NCBI GenBank assembly: GCA_964383845.1
Contig: CAYLIF010000001.1
Span: 100,940 to 164,939, forward strand
DNA from: JAAZGD01 sp964383845
Lineage (GTDB): Bacteria; Bacillota; Clostridia; Peptostreptococcales; Anaerovoracaceae
Length of the DNA: 64,000 nt
Direction: 5' to 3'
Positions 33,860 through 43,724 of this stretch are shown here, piece by piece. Position 1 is the first letter of the stretch. Each line of letters starts with the position of its first letter. Position numbers and translations under genes: made by a program. The notes under the pieces are model-generated. The model did not search any database, was not told the DNA's origin, and saw nothing but the letters and a program-made list of their open reading frames with translations.

Positions 33860-35482
33860 ATGAAAAGAAAGGTAACGAAATGGTTATCCCTGCTTCTTAT
33901 TATGCTACTTGTTCTTGGAACAGCAGGCTGCGGAGCAGGTGAAACTGAGGATGAAGGAACAACCTTCACCATGGCAATTACTGAAGAAATTGACACCCTA
34001 AACCCTTTATCGGCATGGATGCAAGTTTCTTACGAAGCGCTGCTACTCCTCTATGATCCACTAGTTAGGTATGATGAGAACTTAGATCCCATGCCATGTC
34101 TAGCGGAAAGTTGGGAATTAAGTGAAGACGAACTTACTTGGACATTTAATCTAGTGAAAGATGTTAACTGGCATGATGGAGAATCACTGACATCTGCTGA
34201 TGTGAAATTCACCTATGAACTTTACCAAGAACATGACTCCTATATGTACGGGGGCTATCTAACTGGGATTAGCAGTATTGATTGTCCTGATGATTATACC
34301 GTAATAATAACAACGGAAGATCCTAAGGCAAATATGTTAATGAACACATCCCCAATTGTTCCTATGCATATTTGGGCTGACCAGGAAGATCCATATAACT
34401 GGGAAAATCGGGAACCCATAGGGACTGGACCCTATACATATGGTGGACAGGGAGAAGGTTTCGTTAAATTTACAAAGAACAAAAACTATTTTTTGGAGCC
34501 TCCTAAAATCGATAACATTGTAATGGTTGTTTATGAAAACTATGACACTGCTGCACAAGCTCTTATGATAGGAGAAATTGACGCAGCAGGTAGTCTAAGC
34601 GCTGCACAAAAGACTCAACTCGAAAAAGACAAAAATGTTGATGTTCTAATGGCGGAAGTCCCTGGATTCTGTATGTTGGCAATCAATATGATGCCTGCAA
34701 CTGAAGATACAAAAGGTGATCCTCTTCTGAGGGATAAAGTTATCCGACAAGCGTTAGATTACTGTACTGACAAACAAAATATAGTTGATATGGCTTATGG
34801 TGGTGCAGGGATTGTTGGTAGCACCCTTATAAATCCAGGGGACCCATTCCATTATAGCCCTCCAGCAAGTGATCTAAGAACTTATGATATTGAAAAGGCC
34901 AAAACATTATTAGAAAATGCTGGATATAAAGATAAGGACGGTGATGGAATCAGAGAAGATAAATCTGGTAATCTCTTATCATTTGAGCTGATTTCCATTG
35001 CGGAAAATGTAGAAGAAGTTAAGACCGCTCAGATAATTGCTGCTAGCTGTAAAGACGCTGGAATTAATTTGGATCTTGTAACTATGGATAGTGGAGCTGT
35101 AAATGATTTAATCTATGCAGGCCAATATGACCTTTATATTTGGGGTTGGGGGTCTGATGTTGACCCATCAGTTATCTTGAAATTATTTTTAACTGAAGAA
35201 TACTTCAATTTCAATGAAACTGGATTTTCCAACTCAAGATATGACGAATTATTTTATGCCCAAATGCAAGAAATGGATGAAACTCAACGTATATCTATGG
35301 TCCAAGAAATGCAGAAAATGCTCTATGAAGAGAGTCCCTATATCATTACTTTGTACGACAGCTATGTACAGGCGATTCGATCCGATCGATGGACAGGATA
35401 TCAACAAATTCCTACGGGCACCGGTGGTCTGTTCTTTAATCTTACGTATAACAACTTCATGAATATGGAATCTGTAAACTAG
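33860..35482 (+). CDS. ABC transporter substrate-binding lipoprotein (SBP_bac_5, peptide type)
   Basis: A 540-residue extracellular solute-binding lipoprotein. The N-terminus has a basic start, a hydrophobic run ('LLLIMLLVLGTAGCG') and a lipobox cysteine at about residue 24. The mature part is the DppA/OppA fold with 'LTWTFNLVKDVNWHDGESLTSADVKFTYEL' near residue 95 and a C-terminal 'WGWGSDVDPS'. It delivers peptides or similar ligands to the two permeases encoded downstream. A hairpin after the stop may stabilise its own mRNA. Ligand cannot be read from sequence. Confidence 0.9.
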   Translation: MKRKVTKWLSLLLIMLLVLGTAGCGAGETEDEGTTFTMAITEEIDTLNPLSAWMQVSYEALLLLYDPLVRYDENLDPMPCLAESWELSEDELTWTFNLVKDVNWHDGESLTSADVKFTYELYQEHDSYMYGGYLTGISSIDCPDDYTVIITTEDPKANMLMNTSPIVPMHIWADQEDPYNWENREPIGTGPYTYGGQGEGFVKFTKNKNYFLEPPKIDNIVMVVYENYDTAAQALMIGEIDAAGSLSAAQKTQLEKDKNVDVLMAEVPGFCMLAINMMPATEDTKGDPLLRDKVIRQALDYCTDKQNIVDMAYGGAGIVGSTLINPGDPFHYSPPASDLRTYDIEKAKTLLENAGYKDKDGDGIREDKSGNLLSFELISIAENVEEVKTAQIIAASCKDAGINLDLVTMDSGAVNDLIYAGQYDLYIWGWGSDVDPSVILKLFLTEEYFNFNETGFSNSRYDELFYAQMQEMDETQRISMVQEMQKMLYEESPYIITLYDSYVQAIRSDRWTGYQQIPTGTGGLFFNLTYNNFMNMESVN

Positions 35483-35496
35483 CCAGTATATTAATA

Positions 35497-35524
35497 GGGC
35501 GGAGTTTTTAATAAGACTTCGCCT
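35497..35524 (+). other. Intercistronic hairpin after the binding-protein gene
   Basis: An 8-bp stem GGCGGAGT / ACTTCGCC (35498-35505 and 35516-35523, one G-U) lies between the binding protein and permease genes and lacks a T tract. Such hairpins often raise binding-protein mRNA relative to permease mRNA by blocking 3' decay or causing partial termination. Confidence 0.5.
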
Positions 35525-35559
35525 CCCTTACCTATAGAATAACGAAATGGGGAGTGGTC

Positions 35560-36528
35560 ATGAGTAAAAAAAGACTACTAAAAAAATTGTTCTATGCTGG
35601 GATTACAATCTTTTTTGTGTTAATTTTCAATTATTTTCTTTTTAGGGTTTTGCCAGGGGATATAATCTCCATGGTATCCAGAAATGCCAAAACTACACCC
35701 GAGATGATTGAAAACCTAACCCAACTCTATGGATTGGATTTACCTTGGTATGAACAATTTTTTGTTTATTTGAAAAATCTTTTTCATGGAGATTTGGGAA
35801 CATCCTTTTTGTACAAAAAGCCTGTTACAGAGGTTTTGGCTGGTAAGATTTTGCCCACAGTTGTCTTGCTTGGCATTGCAGAAATAATCGCAATAATTGT
35901 TGGGATAATATTTGGTGTGGCAGCAGCTTATAAGAGAGGGAAAAAATTAGATGCAGGGCTTTTAGGCACTTCATTGTTGCTTTACTCTATGCCTACATTT
36001 TGGCTAGGTATGATATTGATACTTATATTCTGCGTGAATCTTCAATGGTTTCCTATCGGAGGAATGGTCACTCCAGGCAAAATATTTGTAACAACTTGGG
36101 GGGCAATAAATGATTCTGTGCGACATATGGTGCTACCAGTAGCTTGTATGGCTCTCGGTATGATAGGTGAATATGCTATCACTATGAGAAGCACTATGAT
36201 GGATGTTTTGTCTGAGGACTATATAACTACCGCTAAAGCGAAAGGCTTTTCAAATCGATACATTCTAAGAAAACATGCTCTTCCTAATGCTATGTTACCT
36301 ATGATTACGCTAATAGCCATAAATTTAGGCCTTATAGTGGGAGGAGCCATACAAATAGAAACTGTATTTTCCTGGCCTGGACTTGGCAACCTAATGTATA
36401 CAGCTCTAAGCGGAAGGGACTATCCATTGCTTCAGGGCTTATTTCTTTTGATTACAATAACGGTAATATTAGCTAATGTGTTGTCTGATATCTTATACGA
36501 ATTCGCGGATCCGCGAGTTCACAGTTAG
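35560..36528 (+). CDS. Peptide-type ABC transporter permease (DppB/OppB family)
   Basis: A 322-residue inner-membrane subunit with about six transmembrane segments (roughly residues 10-30, 100-125, 135-160, 200-220, 245-265 and 290-310). The N-terminal 'RVLPGD' and the EAA-loop-type stretch 'DYITTAKAKGFSNRYILRKHALPNAMLP' mark it as a DppB/OppB permease. I start at the ATG 35560, five bases after GGGGAG; a GTG at 35554 overlaps that site. It pairs with the DppC-type subunit that follows. Confidence 0.9.
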   Translation: MSKKRLLKKLFYAGITIFFVLIFNYFLFRVLPGDIISMVSRNAKTTPEMIENLTQLYGLDLPWYEQFFVYLKNLFHGDLGTSFLYKKPVTEVLAGKILPTVVLLGIAEIIAIIVGIIFGVAAAYKRGKKLDAGLLGTSLLLYSMPTFWLGMILILIFCVNLQWFPIGGMVTPGKIFVTTWGAINDSVRHMVLPVACMALGMIGEYAITMRSTMMDVLSEDYITTAKAKGFSNRYILRKHALPNAMLPMITLIAINLGLIVGGAIQIETVFSWPGLGNLMYTALSGRDYPLLQGLFLLITITVILANVLSDILYEFADPRVHS

Positions 36529-36539
36529 GGGGCGATGCT

Positions 36540-37418
36540 ATGAATTCTGTTAAAATGGAGCTAAGAAAAAGAAAGGCCAAAGAATTCACTCATCAAATAA
36601 GAGCAAATAAAATGGCTTTTATTGGAACAGTGACCTTGGGATTGTTCGTTCTTATAGCGATTTTCGGACCTATATTTGTACCATTCAACGTTATGGATTT
36701 TGGAACCGCATCGGAAATGTTGATGCCTCCAAGCTCACAACATATTTTGGGAACTGATGATATGGGTAGAGATGTGCTGGCTTATTTGATTTCAGGTGCT
36801 AGGATATCTCTTATGGTGGGAGCCCTTGCCACACTCCTGTCTATGGGTATAGGAACTATTATTGGAATAGTTGCTGGATATAAAGGGAAAATCATTGATA
36901 ACATCTTAATGCGAATAACAGACTTCTTCCTAGTAATTCCTTGGTTACCATTAATGATGGTGCTAGCGGCAATATTAGGAACCAGTATTTGGAACATTAT
37001 AATCGTTATTGGCATTACAAGCTGGGCTGGAACTGCTCGTATTGTAAGAGCCCAAACCCTTTCTGTAAGGGAGCAGCAATTTGTTGAAAGAACTGTATCT
37101 CTTGGTGCAGGAAGTATTCATATTATGATTCATCATATATTACCGAATGTGTTCCCTTTGATTTTTGCTAACACTGTTCTTATTGCTGCAGCAGCAATAA
37201 CATCGGAAACCACTCTTAGTTTTTTAGGTTTAGGAGATCCTGCACATGCAAGTTGGGGTATGATGCTTCATTATGCATTTGAAACAGGAGCAACTTCTGC
37301 AGGTGCATATTGGTATTTTTTGCCGCCAGGGATTTGCGTTGTGGCAGTTGTACTGGCATTCACCTTAATGGGATACGCCTTCGATGAGATACTAAATCCC
37401 AAGTTGAAAGAGAGGTAG
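36540..37418 (+). CDS. Peptide-type ABC transporter permease (DppC/OppC family)
   Basis: A 292-residue permease with the N-terminal OppC motif region ('MLMPPSSQHILGTDDMGRDVLAYLISGARISL') and five to six membrane segments. The coupling loop 'VRAQTLSVREQQFVERTVSLGAGSIHIMIHHILPN' contacts the ATPases. 'SWGMMLHYAF' near the C-terminus is typical. It lies 11 bases after the DppB-type gene and 4 bases before the first ATPase gene. Confidence 0.9.
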   Translation: MNSVKMELRKRKAKEFTHQIRANKMAFIGTVTLGLFVLIAIFGPIFVPFNVMDFGTASEMLMPPSSQHILGTDDMGRDVLAYLISGARISLMVGALATLLSMGIGTIIGIVAGYKGKIIDNILMRITDFFLVIPWLPLMMVLAAILGTSIWNIIIVIGITSWAGTARIVRAQTLSVREQQFVERTVSLGAGSIHIMIHHILPNVFPLIFANTVLIAAAAITSETTLSFLGLGDPAHASWGMMLHYAFETGATSAGAYWYFLPPGICVVAVVLAFTLMGYAFDEILNPKLKER

Positions 37419-37422
37419 TGAG

Positions 37423-38394
37423 ATGAAATTGCTGGAAGTAAATCATTTACACACTTATTTCAGAACAGGGAGAGGCGTGTTAAAGGCAGTGGATGATGTT
37501 AGTTTTTCTTTAGATCAAGGAGAGGCTTTAGGTATTGTAGGCGAATCGGGATGTGGTAAAACCACTGTAGCCCTTTCTATTTGTCATCTCCTGCCCAAAG
37601 AAGGTTTTATAGAAGAAGGCGAGATTTTTCTTGAGGGAAAAGACTTGGTTCCATTGTCTGAGAAGGAAATAAGAAAACATCGTTGGAAAGATATTTCTAT
37701 GATATTTCAAGGGGCGATGAATGCTTTCAATCCTGTATTAACAGTGGGAAAACAAATAGCAGAAGCAATAGTTCTACATGAAAAAGTTTCTGATAAAGAA
37801 GCATTAGAAAGAGCTAAAGAGCTTTTGGAATGGGTGGAAATACCAAAAGAAAGATATAGCCAGTATCCCCATGAGTTTTCTGGGGGCATGAAGCAGAGAG
37901 CAATGATTGCCATGGCTTTGGCTTGCAGACCTAAAATAATCATAGGAGATGAGCCTACAACTGCTTTAGATGTAATGGTTCAAGCTCAAATCCTTAACCT
38001 GTTAGAAAAACTTAGAAGAGAAACAAATATGGGAATGATTTTAATTACCCACGATTTATCTATACTAGGAGAAACCTGCGATAAAATTGGTGTTATGTAT
38101 GCAGGCAAGATGGTGGAAATGGGAAGCGTTGATAATATATTCAAGCATTCTGCGCACCCTTATACTAAGAGGCTTATTGCTTGTTTCCCTAATATTGAAG
38201 GAGAAAAAGTTGTGCCTAAAGGGATTGATGGTTTTCCGCCTGATTTATACGATCCGCCAGATGGATGCCCATTTCACCCTCGTTGTGATTACGCCATAGA
38301 TATTTGTAAAAAAGAAATGCCCCTAACATTGGAAATAGAAGAAGATCATAAGGTGGCCTGTCATAGATGGGAGGATGTACTCCATGGGAAATAA
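37423..38394 (+). CDS. Peptide-type ABC transporter ATPase (OppD/DppD family)
   Basis: A 323-residue ATP-binding subunit with Walker A 'GESGCGKTT' (about residue 39), the Q loop in 'MIFQGAMNAFNP', the signature 'FSGGMKQR', Walker B 'IIGDEPTTALD' and the switch histidine in 'LITHDLS'. The C-terminal cysteine cluster 'GCPFHPRCDYAIDIC' is the oligopeptide transporter extension that binds an iron-sulfur cluster in some members. It overlaps the second ATPase gene by 11 bases. Confidence 0.92.
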   Translation: MKLLEVNHLHTYFRTGRGVLKAVDDVSFSLDQGEALGIVGESGCGKTTVALSICHLLPKEGFIEEGEIFLEGKDLVPLSEKEIRKHRWKDISMIFQGAMNAFNPVLTVGKQIAEAIVLHEKVSDKEALERAKELLEWVEIPKERYSQYPHEFSGGMKQRAMIAMALACRPKIIIGDEPTTALDVMVQAQILNLLEKLRRETNMGMILITHDLSILGETCDKIGVMYAGKMVEMGSVDNIFKHSAHPYTKRLIACFPNIEGEKVVPKGIDGFPPDLYDPPDGCPFHPRCDYAIDICKKEMPLTLEIEEDHKVACHRWEDVLHGK

Positions 38395-39370
38395 AGAATT
38401 ATTAAGAGTAGAGGATTTAAAAGTTCACTTTGATTTAAAGGGAAGTGTTGCCGGATCTTTATTGGGTAACAAAAAACGTGTCTTAAAAGCTGTAGATGGA
38501 GTCTCTTTTAATATTTATGAAGGGGAGATACTGTCCTTGGTTGGGGAAAGCGGTAGCGGTAAAACAACTATAGGTAAAGCCATTCTTCAATTATTAGATG
38601 AAACAGAAGGGCGAGTATTATTTCAAGGCGAAGAAATTAGCCAAGACGGCAGCCAATTAAAAGCTTTTCATAGGAAGGCACAAATGATATTTCAAGATCC
38701 ATATCAGTCATTAAACCCTAGGCACTATGTGATGGATATAGTGGCGGAGCCTTTGGATGTTAATGGATTAGTTAAATCTACTATGCAAAGAACACGCCTT
38801 GTCAAAGAGGCTTTAGAACAGGCAGGACTAACTCCAGGAGAAGATTTTTTTTACCGCTATCCTTATCAATTGTCAGGAGGGCAAAGGCAAAGAGTTGTTG
38901 TAGCGGGTTCCTTAATTTTGGATCCACTATTTATTGTGGCTGACGAGCCAGTTTCCATGCTTGATGCCTCTATTAGAACTGGTATACTAAAATTGATGTT
39001 AAAACTTCGAGAAGATCGTGGACTTGCCTATCTCTTTATTACACATGATATTTCATTGGCCTGGTTGATATCAGATAGAATTGCTATTCTTTATTTGGGC
39101 AAAATCATGGAAATCGGTGGTGGTGATGAAATCGTTAAAAATGGCTTACACCCCTATACCAAAGCACTAATGGCAATAATGCCAAAGCCTGGACAAAGCC
39201 GTGTGGATGAGCGCCCTGTTCTTGAGGGAGAGACGCCAAATGCTGCAACAGAGATTAAAGGCTGCAAGTTTTCATCGCGGTGTCCTATAGCCCAGCAGCT
39301 ATGTAAAGAAAAGGAACCATTGCTTAGAGAAATTACCAAAGGCCATTTTGTGGCATGTCACTTTGTATAA
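38384..39370 (+). CDS. Peptide-type ABC transporter ATPase (OppF/DppF family)
   Basis: A 328-residue ATPase partner of the preceding subunit with Walker A 'GESGSGKTT', 'MIFQDPYQSLNPR', signature 'LSGGQRQR', Walker B 'IVADEPVSMLD' and the C-terminal 'GCKFSSRCPIAQQLC' cysteine cluster. I start at ATG 38384, nine bases after GGGAGG; the in-frame ATG at 38375 overlaps that site. The importer is therefore a complete five-gene set: one binding protein, two permeases and two ATPases. Confidence 0.92.
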   Translation: MGNKELLRVEDLKVHFDLKGSVAGSLLGNKKRVLKAVDGVSFNIYEGEILSLVGESGSGKTTIGKAILQLLDETEGRVLFQGEEISQDGSQLKAFHRKAQMIFQDPYQSLNPRHYVMDIVAEPLDVNGLVKSTMQRTRLVKEALEQAGLTPGEDFFYRYPYQLSGGQRQRVVVAGSLILDPLFIVADEPVSMLDASIRTGILKLMLKLREDRGLAYLFITHDISLAWLISDRIAILYLGKIMEIGGGDEIVKNGLHPYTKALMAIMPKPGQSRVDERPVLEGETPNAATEIKGCKFSSRCPIAQQLCKEKEPLLREITKGHFVACHFV

Positions 39371-39384
39371 GGAGGTATTTGCAC

Positions 39385-40605
39385 TTGATTACTGAGATGA
39401 AGAGATTTGTCGATCAAATAGATCCCATTTCTATTGCTAGCGAATTGGTTAAAATTCCCAGTTTTTCTTTCATGGAAAACCAAGAAAAAGAGGTGGCCGA
39501 ATATATTTATAAAATGTTTAGTAAAGAAGGGATAGAGGTTTATTTAGTGGAGGTTGCCCCTGGGCGTCCTAATGTAATAGCAAAAATCAAAGGAACAGGA
39601 TCTGGGCCTTCTCTTATGTTTTTAGGTCATACGGATACTGTGCCTTTATATGACATGAGGGACGGCCTTTCAGGTATAATAGAAGACGGAAAGCTAAGTG
39701 GCCGTGGTGCCTGTGATATGAAAGGTCAGATTGCATCAATGATTTCAGCCGTGATTGCTATAAAAAGAGCAAGAATTCCTCTTAAAGGGGACTTGTATTT
39801 TGCAGGGGTCATAGATGAAGAACGTGCAGGTCTTGGTGTAGACCACCTTGTAAAAAATGGACCTATAGCAGATGCTACCATTGTTGGTGAAGCTACTAAT
39901 TTAAAAGTAGCTAGGGGGCAAAAGGGTTTGGAGTGGATTGAGATAATTGTGAGAGGCAAAAAAGTTCATGGCTCATCAAAAGAAAAGGGTGTTAATGCTA
40001 TAGAAATGGCAGCTAGATTGATTCAAAAAATATACAACGACCTGACGCCTCGATTAGAAAGAAGAGTTCATGAGGTTTTAGGTCCCCCTACAATTAATGT
40101 GGGAACAATACAAGGAGGAGACCAGCCAAGCACAATTCCAGGAGAATGTATAATTCGTCTGGATCGCCGTTGTGTTCCAGGAGAGTCAATTCCACAAGTT
40201 TACGAAGAACTTAATCAATTGGTAGATCAATTAAATCATGAAGATCCAAGATTTCAAGCTGAAGTAAAGGATATGTTTGATGGAAAATTAACCCCTCATC
40301 TACCATTTTATTTGGAAAAAGATGAGCCATTGATCAAAGCAGTAAAGAAAGTTTTAAATCCATCACTAACCGAAGAAATTAGCGATGATTGGTTAACGGT
40401 TATGTATGCGTGGACAGATGCAGGGATTATAGCTAATTATACTTCCAGTAAGTGTATAATATTTGGACCAGGAGAATTAACCACTGCTCATAGCCCACAG
40501 GAGTCAATACAAGGAATTGAACTTCTAAGAGGAGCTTACCTGTATGGCGAAATTGCTATTGAATATTGTGGAATAGAGGAGGGCGAATATGGTAATACCC
40601 ATTGA
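39385..40605 (+). CDS. M20-family metallopeptidase (ArgE/DapE type)
   Basis: A 406-residue dizinc amidohydrolase. Zinc-ligand regions are 'FLGHTDTVPLYDM' (near residue 80), 'LSGRGACDMKGQIA' and 'GVIDEERAGLGVD', followed by the dimerisation domain and the C-terminal 'AHSPQESI' histidine. Family members release amino acids from N-acyl amino acids or dipeptides. The start is a TTG at 39385, nine bases after AAGGAGG; an ATG at 39397 is the alternative, and the longer ATG frame from 39355 overlaps oppF. It overlaps the next M20 gene by 17 bases. Confidence 0.85.
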   Translation: MITEMKRFVDQIDPISIASELVKIPSFSFMENQEKEVAEYIYKMFSKEGIEVYLVEVAPGRPNVIAKIKGTGSGPSLMFLGHTDTVPLYDMRDGLSGIIEDGKLSGRGACDMKGQIASMISAVIAIKRARIPLKGDLYFAGVIDEERAGLGVDHLVKNGPIADATIVGEATNLKVARGQKGLEWIEIIVRGKKVHGSSKEKGVNAIEMAARLIQKIYNDLTPRLERRVHEVLGPPTINVGTIQGGDQPSTIPGECIIRLDRRCVPGESIPQVYEELNQLVDQLNHEDPRFQAEVKDMFDGKLTPHLPFYLEKDEPLIKAVKKVLNPSLTEEISDDWLTVMYAWTDAGIIANYTSSKCIIFGPGELTTAHSPQESIQGIELLRGAYLYGEIAIEYCGIEEGEYGNTH

Positions 40606-41950
40606 TGAGATCAAAAAAACCGAAAAAGAAGAAATAGAAAAAAAAGCAGAAGAAGTGCGATTTGGTAGAATAAAAAACATTGTTGAATCTTATAGAGACG
40701 ATATAATTACTCATATAGCCAATCTTATATCTTTCGAAAGCATATTAGAAAACCCTAATGCTTGTAAAGAAGCACTAGCATATGTACTGGAACTTGGTAA
40801 AAACCTAGGAATGAAAACGGGAATTACTTCTGTAGGAGATGCTGGATTTGTTGAAATAGGAGAGGGGAATCGAGAAGTAGGAATACTAGTTCATGTAGAC
40901 GTTGTAGGAATAGGAGATTTTGAGAAATGGAAATCCTCTCCTTTTAAAGCTACAATTAAAGAAGGCTACTTATATGGAAGAGGAGTTGTTGATGATAAAG
41001 GCCCAGTGATTATGTCTTTGTACGCCATGAAAGCTGTTTTAGAAGAAGGGACTCCCATAAAAAAAAGAATTCGACTTATTGTTGGAACTTCTGAAGAATC
41101 ATCTTGGACAGATATTGATAATTACAAAAAGGAATTTGCTTTGCCAGACTATGGATTTTCCCCTGACGGAGAGTTTCCAATTTATAATATTGAAAAAGGC
41201 TATGCTGATGTTGAATTATTATTCAAGGATGATAAGCTGTCGAAAGTGAATAAAATAGATTCGGGTGATAATCCTAACACTATTCCAGGTAAGGCTAGAA
41301 TAGAATATGCGGATGGTAAAACAAATGAATATATAGGAAAGTCAGTTCATAGTTCGGAACCTTGGTACGGAGAAAATGCAATTTCTCTTTTAGCTCAAGG
41401 CGAAGCAAAAGCCAACAAAGTAAATGATTTAGCATTTTTAAAATTTTTGACAGAGCATTTTGCCAAAGATTATGGGCTCTCATTAGGGATAGATGATGGT
41501 ATTACAACTCATAAAGGAATATTTGTAGGAAAAACAGTTGCATCTCCAACCATAATAAAGTTGACGAATGAAGGATTATTCCTTAATATAAATGTAAGAG
41601 CTAAATATGGGACTAATGAAAGCATGATTTACGCGGCTTTTCAGAAGGCCGCAGAGACTTATGATTTTTCTTTTCAAATAAAAGAAGTGTTAGAGCCTAT
41701 AATGGTAAATGAGAAGTTACCATTTTTAAAACAGATGAACCGTATCTATGAGCTATCTGGTAGGAAGGGCGGGTTCCATGTAGCCAATGGCACCAGTTAT
41801 GCCAAAGCCATGGAAAATTTTGTTTGCTGGGGACCAGTGTTTCCTGAAGAACCTAGCCCTGCTCACGAGGAAAACGAAAAAATTTCCATAACTAAAATGA
41901 TAGAAGCAACTGTTATGTATGGGTTGTTTTTGGCAGCCACCACTAAATAG
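40589..41950 (+). CDS. M20-family dipeptidase, PepV-like
   Basis: A 453-residue metallodipeptidase of the PepV/carnosinase group, distinct from the preceding M20 enzyme. Motifs are 'GILVHVDVVGIGDFEKW', 'LYGRGVVDDKGPVI', 'VGTSEESSWTDIDNY' and 'DYGFSPDGEFPIYNIEKGYA', all characteristic of PepV, with the long inserted domain and a C-terminal 'PAHEENEKI'. It should hydrolyse dipeptides with an unblocked N-terminus in the cytoplasm. Overlap with the upstream gene and the adjacent importer imply peptide utilisation. Confidence 0.88.
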   Translation: MVIPIDEIKKTEKEEIEKKAEEVRFGRIKNIVESYRDDIITHIANLISFESILENPNACKEALAYVLELGKNLGMKTGITSVGDAGFVEIGEGNREVGILVHVDVVGIGDFEKWKSSPFKATIKEGYLYGRGVVDDKGPVIMSLYAMKAVLEEGTPIKKRIRLIVGTSEESSWTDIDNYKKEFALPDYGFSPDGEFPIYNIEKGYADVELLFKDDKLSKVNKIDSGDNPNTIPGKARIEYADGKTNEYIGKSVHSSEPWYGENAISLLAQGEAKANKVNDLAFLKFLTEHFAKDYGLSLGIDDGITTHKGIFVGKTVASPTIIKLTNEGLFLNINVRAKYGTNESMIYAAFQKAAETYDFSFQIKEVLEPIMVNEKLPFLKQMNRIYELSGRKGGFHVANGTSYAKAMENFVCWGPVFPEEPSPAHEENEKISITKMIEATVMYGLFLAATTK

Positions 41951-41985
41951 ACAATTTCCAATATTAAAGTTAAAGGAGAGTACGA

Positions 41986-43722
41986 ATGGAAAGCAATCTT
42001 AAGTATTATGACGTTAGAGAGACAAAGTCATTAAAAGACTTTATAGATCAAAGTGCTAGCCTCTATGGTGGAAATACTGCTTTTTTAGTGAAAGATGAAA
42101 GAGGCGGGGACTACCGGGAAATAACATACAAGCAATTCAAGAATGATATTGATGCCTTAGGTACCAAGCTATTATCAATGGGGCTTAAAGACAAAAAAAT
42201 AGCAATTATTGGAGACAATTGCTACCAGTGGATAGTTAGCTACTATGCGGTAGTAAATGGAACTGGAATAGTGGTTCCCTTAGACAAAGAATTAAATCAA
42301 GAAGAAATTCACAACCTTATAGTCACCTCCGGCTGCCAAGCCGTGTTTTTCACTGAAAATTATGGGGGATATTTTAAAGACGAAGATATTGAATTTAAGG
42401 TTGAGATGACTGCATACGAAAAAACTTTTCAACCTTCAGAGAATTTAGTTCAATGGAAAGAACTGCTGGAAGAAGGTAATTTTTTAAGAAAGCAGGGAGA
42501 CTTGGCTTTCATAAATGCTGAGATAGACCCTCTTGAAATGAAAATGATACTTTTTACATCAGGTACAACAGGTATGGCAAAGGGGGTTATGTTGTGTCAT
42601 AACAATATACTAACAAACATTCGTGATACCAGCAGTATCGTAAAGGTGAAACAGACGGATCGCACCCTTTCCATATTACCCATACATCATACATTTGAAT
42701 CTACAATGGGAATGGGAGTAATTCTATATAACGGTGGTTCCATTGCTTTCTGCGAGGGGCTAAAGTATATTGCCAAAAACATGGCTGAAGCTGAGGCCAC
42801 TATATTAGTGGGGGTGCCTCTAATATTTGAATCGATTTATGATAAAATCTGGAAGCAAGCTGAAAAAACTGGGAAAGCAAAATCTCTTAGAAAAGCAATA
42901 AATATTAACAAAGCCGCTAAGGGATTAGGAATAGACATGAGTCGAGTTTTGTTTAAAAGTATTTACAAAAAATTCGGTGGTAAGCTTCGTATGTTAGTAT
43001 CTGGGGCAGCAGCATTAGATCCAAATGTATGTAGAGGCTTTGAAGATGTAGGCATTAAAGTTTTACAAGGATATGGCTTAACGGAGAGCGCTCCTTTGAT
43101 TAGCGGAACTCCTGATTTCTCTGACACTTACAAGAAAGCTGGTTCTGTTGGTCTACCAGTTAGAAGCGGCATAGTGCTTATTGTAGATAAAGATGATGAC
43201 CAAATAGGTGAAATACTTTTCAGCGGCCCTAATGTTATGTTAGGATATTATAATCTTCCAGAAGAAACTGCTGAAGTTCTTAAAGATGGGCATTTCTATA
43301 CAGGTGATTTAGGATTTTTGGATGATGAGGGGTGGCTCTATATTACGGGTAGAAAGAAGAATGTTATAGTAACAAAAACGGGGAAAAACATATACCCTGA
43401 AGAAGTAGAATACTACGTTAACCGCAGCAAATATATTCAAGAGAGCTTGGTGCATGGAATCGAAGATGACCGGGAAGAGACTTTGGTAGGAGTCCAGGTT
43501 AGACCTGACTACGATGTAATATATGAGGAGTTTGGTGAGAATGTTGATGAAGGACAAGTTCAGGCCTTGATTAAAAAAGCAATTGCTGAGATCAACGAGC
43601 GGCTTCCCATCTACAAAAGAATTAGAAATATTTCTGTTAGAAAAGATGAATTTATAAAAACGACCACTAAGAAGATAAAACGTTTTCAAAATATTTATGA
43701 ACAAAAAACAAAAGGAGAGTAA
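41986..43722 (+). CDS. AMP-forming acyl-CoA synthetase, long-chain type
   Basis: A 578-residue adenylate-forming ligase. Motifs are the P-loop 'FTSGTTGMAKGVML' (near residue 190), 'LSILPIHHTFESTMG', 'LQGYGLTESAP', 'YTGDLGFLDDEGWLYITGRKKN' and the catalytic lysine in 'TTTKKIKRF' near the end. The order and 'LPIHHTFE' are typical of FadD-like long-chain fatty acyl-CoA ligases. It lies 35 bases after the PepV-like gene, three bases before the class V enzyme gene, with a good AAAGGAGAG site. Substrate is not certain. Confidence 0.88.
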   Translation: MESNLKYYDVRETKSLKDFIDQSASLYGGNTAFLVKDERGGDYREITYKQFKNDIDALGTKLLSMGLKDKKIAIIGDNCYQWIVSYYAVVNGTGIVVPLDKELNQEEIHNLIVTSGCQAVFFTENYGGYFKDEDIEFKVEMTAYEKTFQPSENLVQWKELLEEGNFLRKQGDLAFINAEIDPLEMKMILFTSGTTGMAKGVMLCHNNILTNIRDTSSIVKVKQTDRTLSILPIHHTFESTMGMGVILYNGGSIAFCEGLKYIAKNMAEAEATILVGVPLIFESIYDKIWKQAEKTGKAKSLRKAININKAAKGLGIDMSRVLFKSIYKKFGGKLRMLVSGAAALDPNVCRGFEDVGIKVLQGYGLTESAPLISGTPDFSDTYKKAGSVGLPVRSGIVLIVDKDDDQIGEILFSGPNVMLGYYNLPEETAEVLKDGHFYTGDLGFLDDEGWLYITGRKKNVIVTKTGKNIYPEEVEYYVNRSKYIQESLVHGIEDDREETLVGVQVRPDYDVIYEEFGENVDEGQVQALIKKAIAEINERLPIYKRIRNISVRKDEFIKTTTKKIKRFQNIYEQKTKGE

Positions 43723-43724
43723 GT

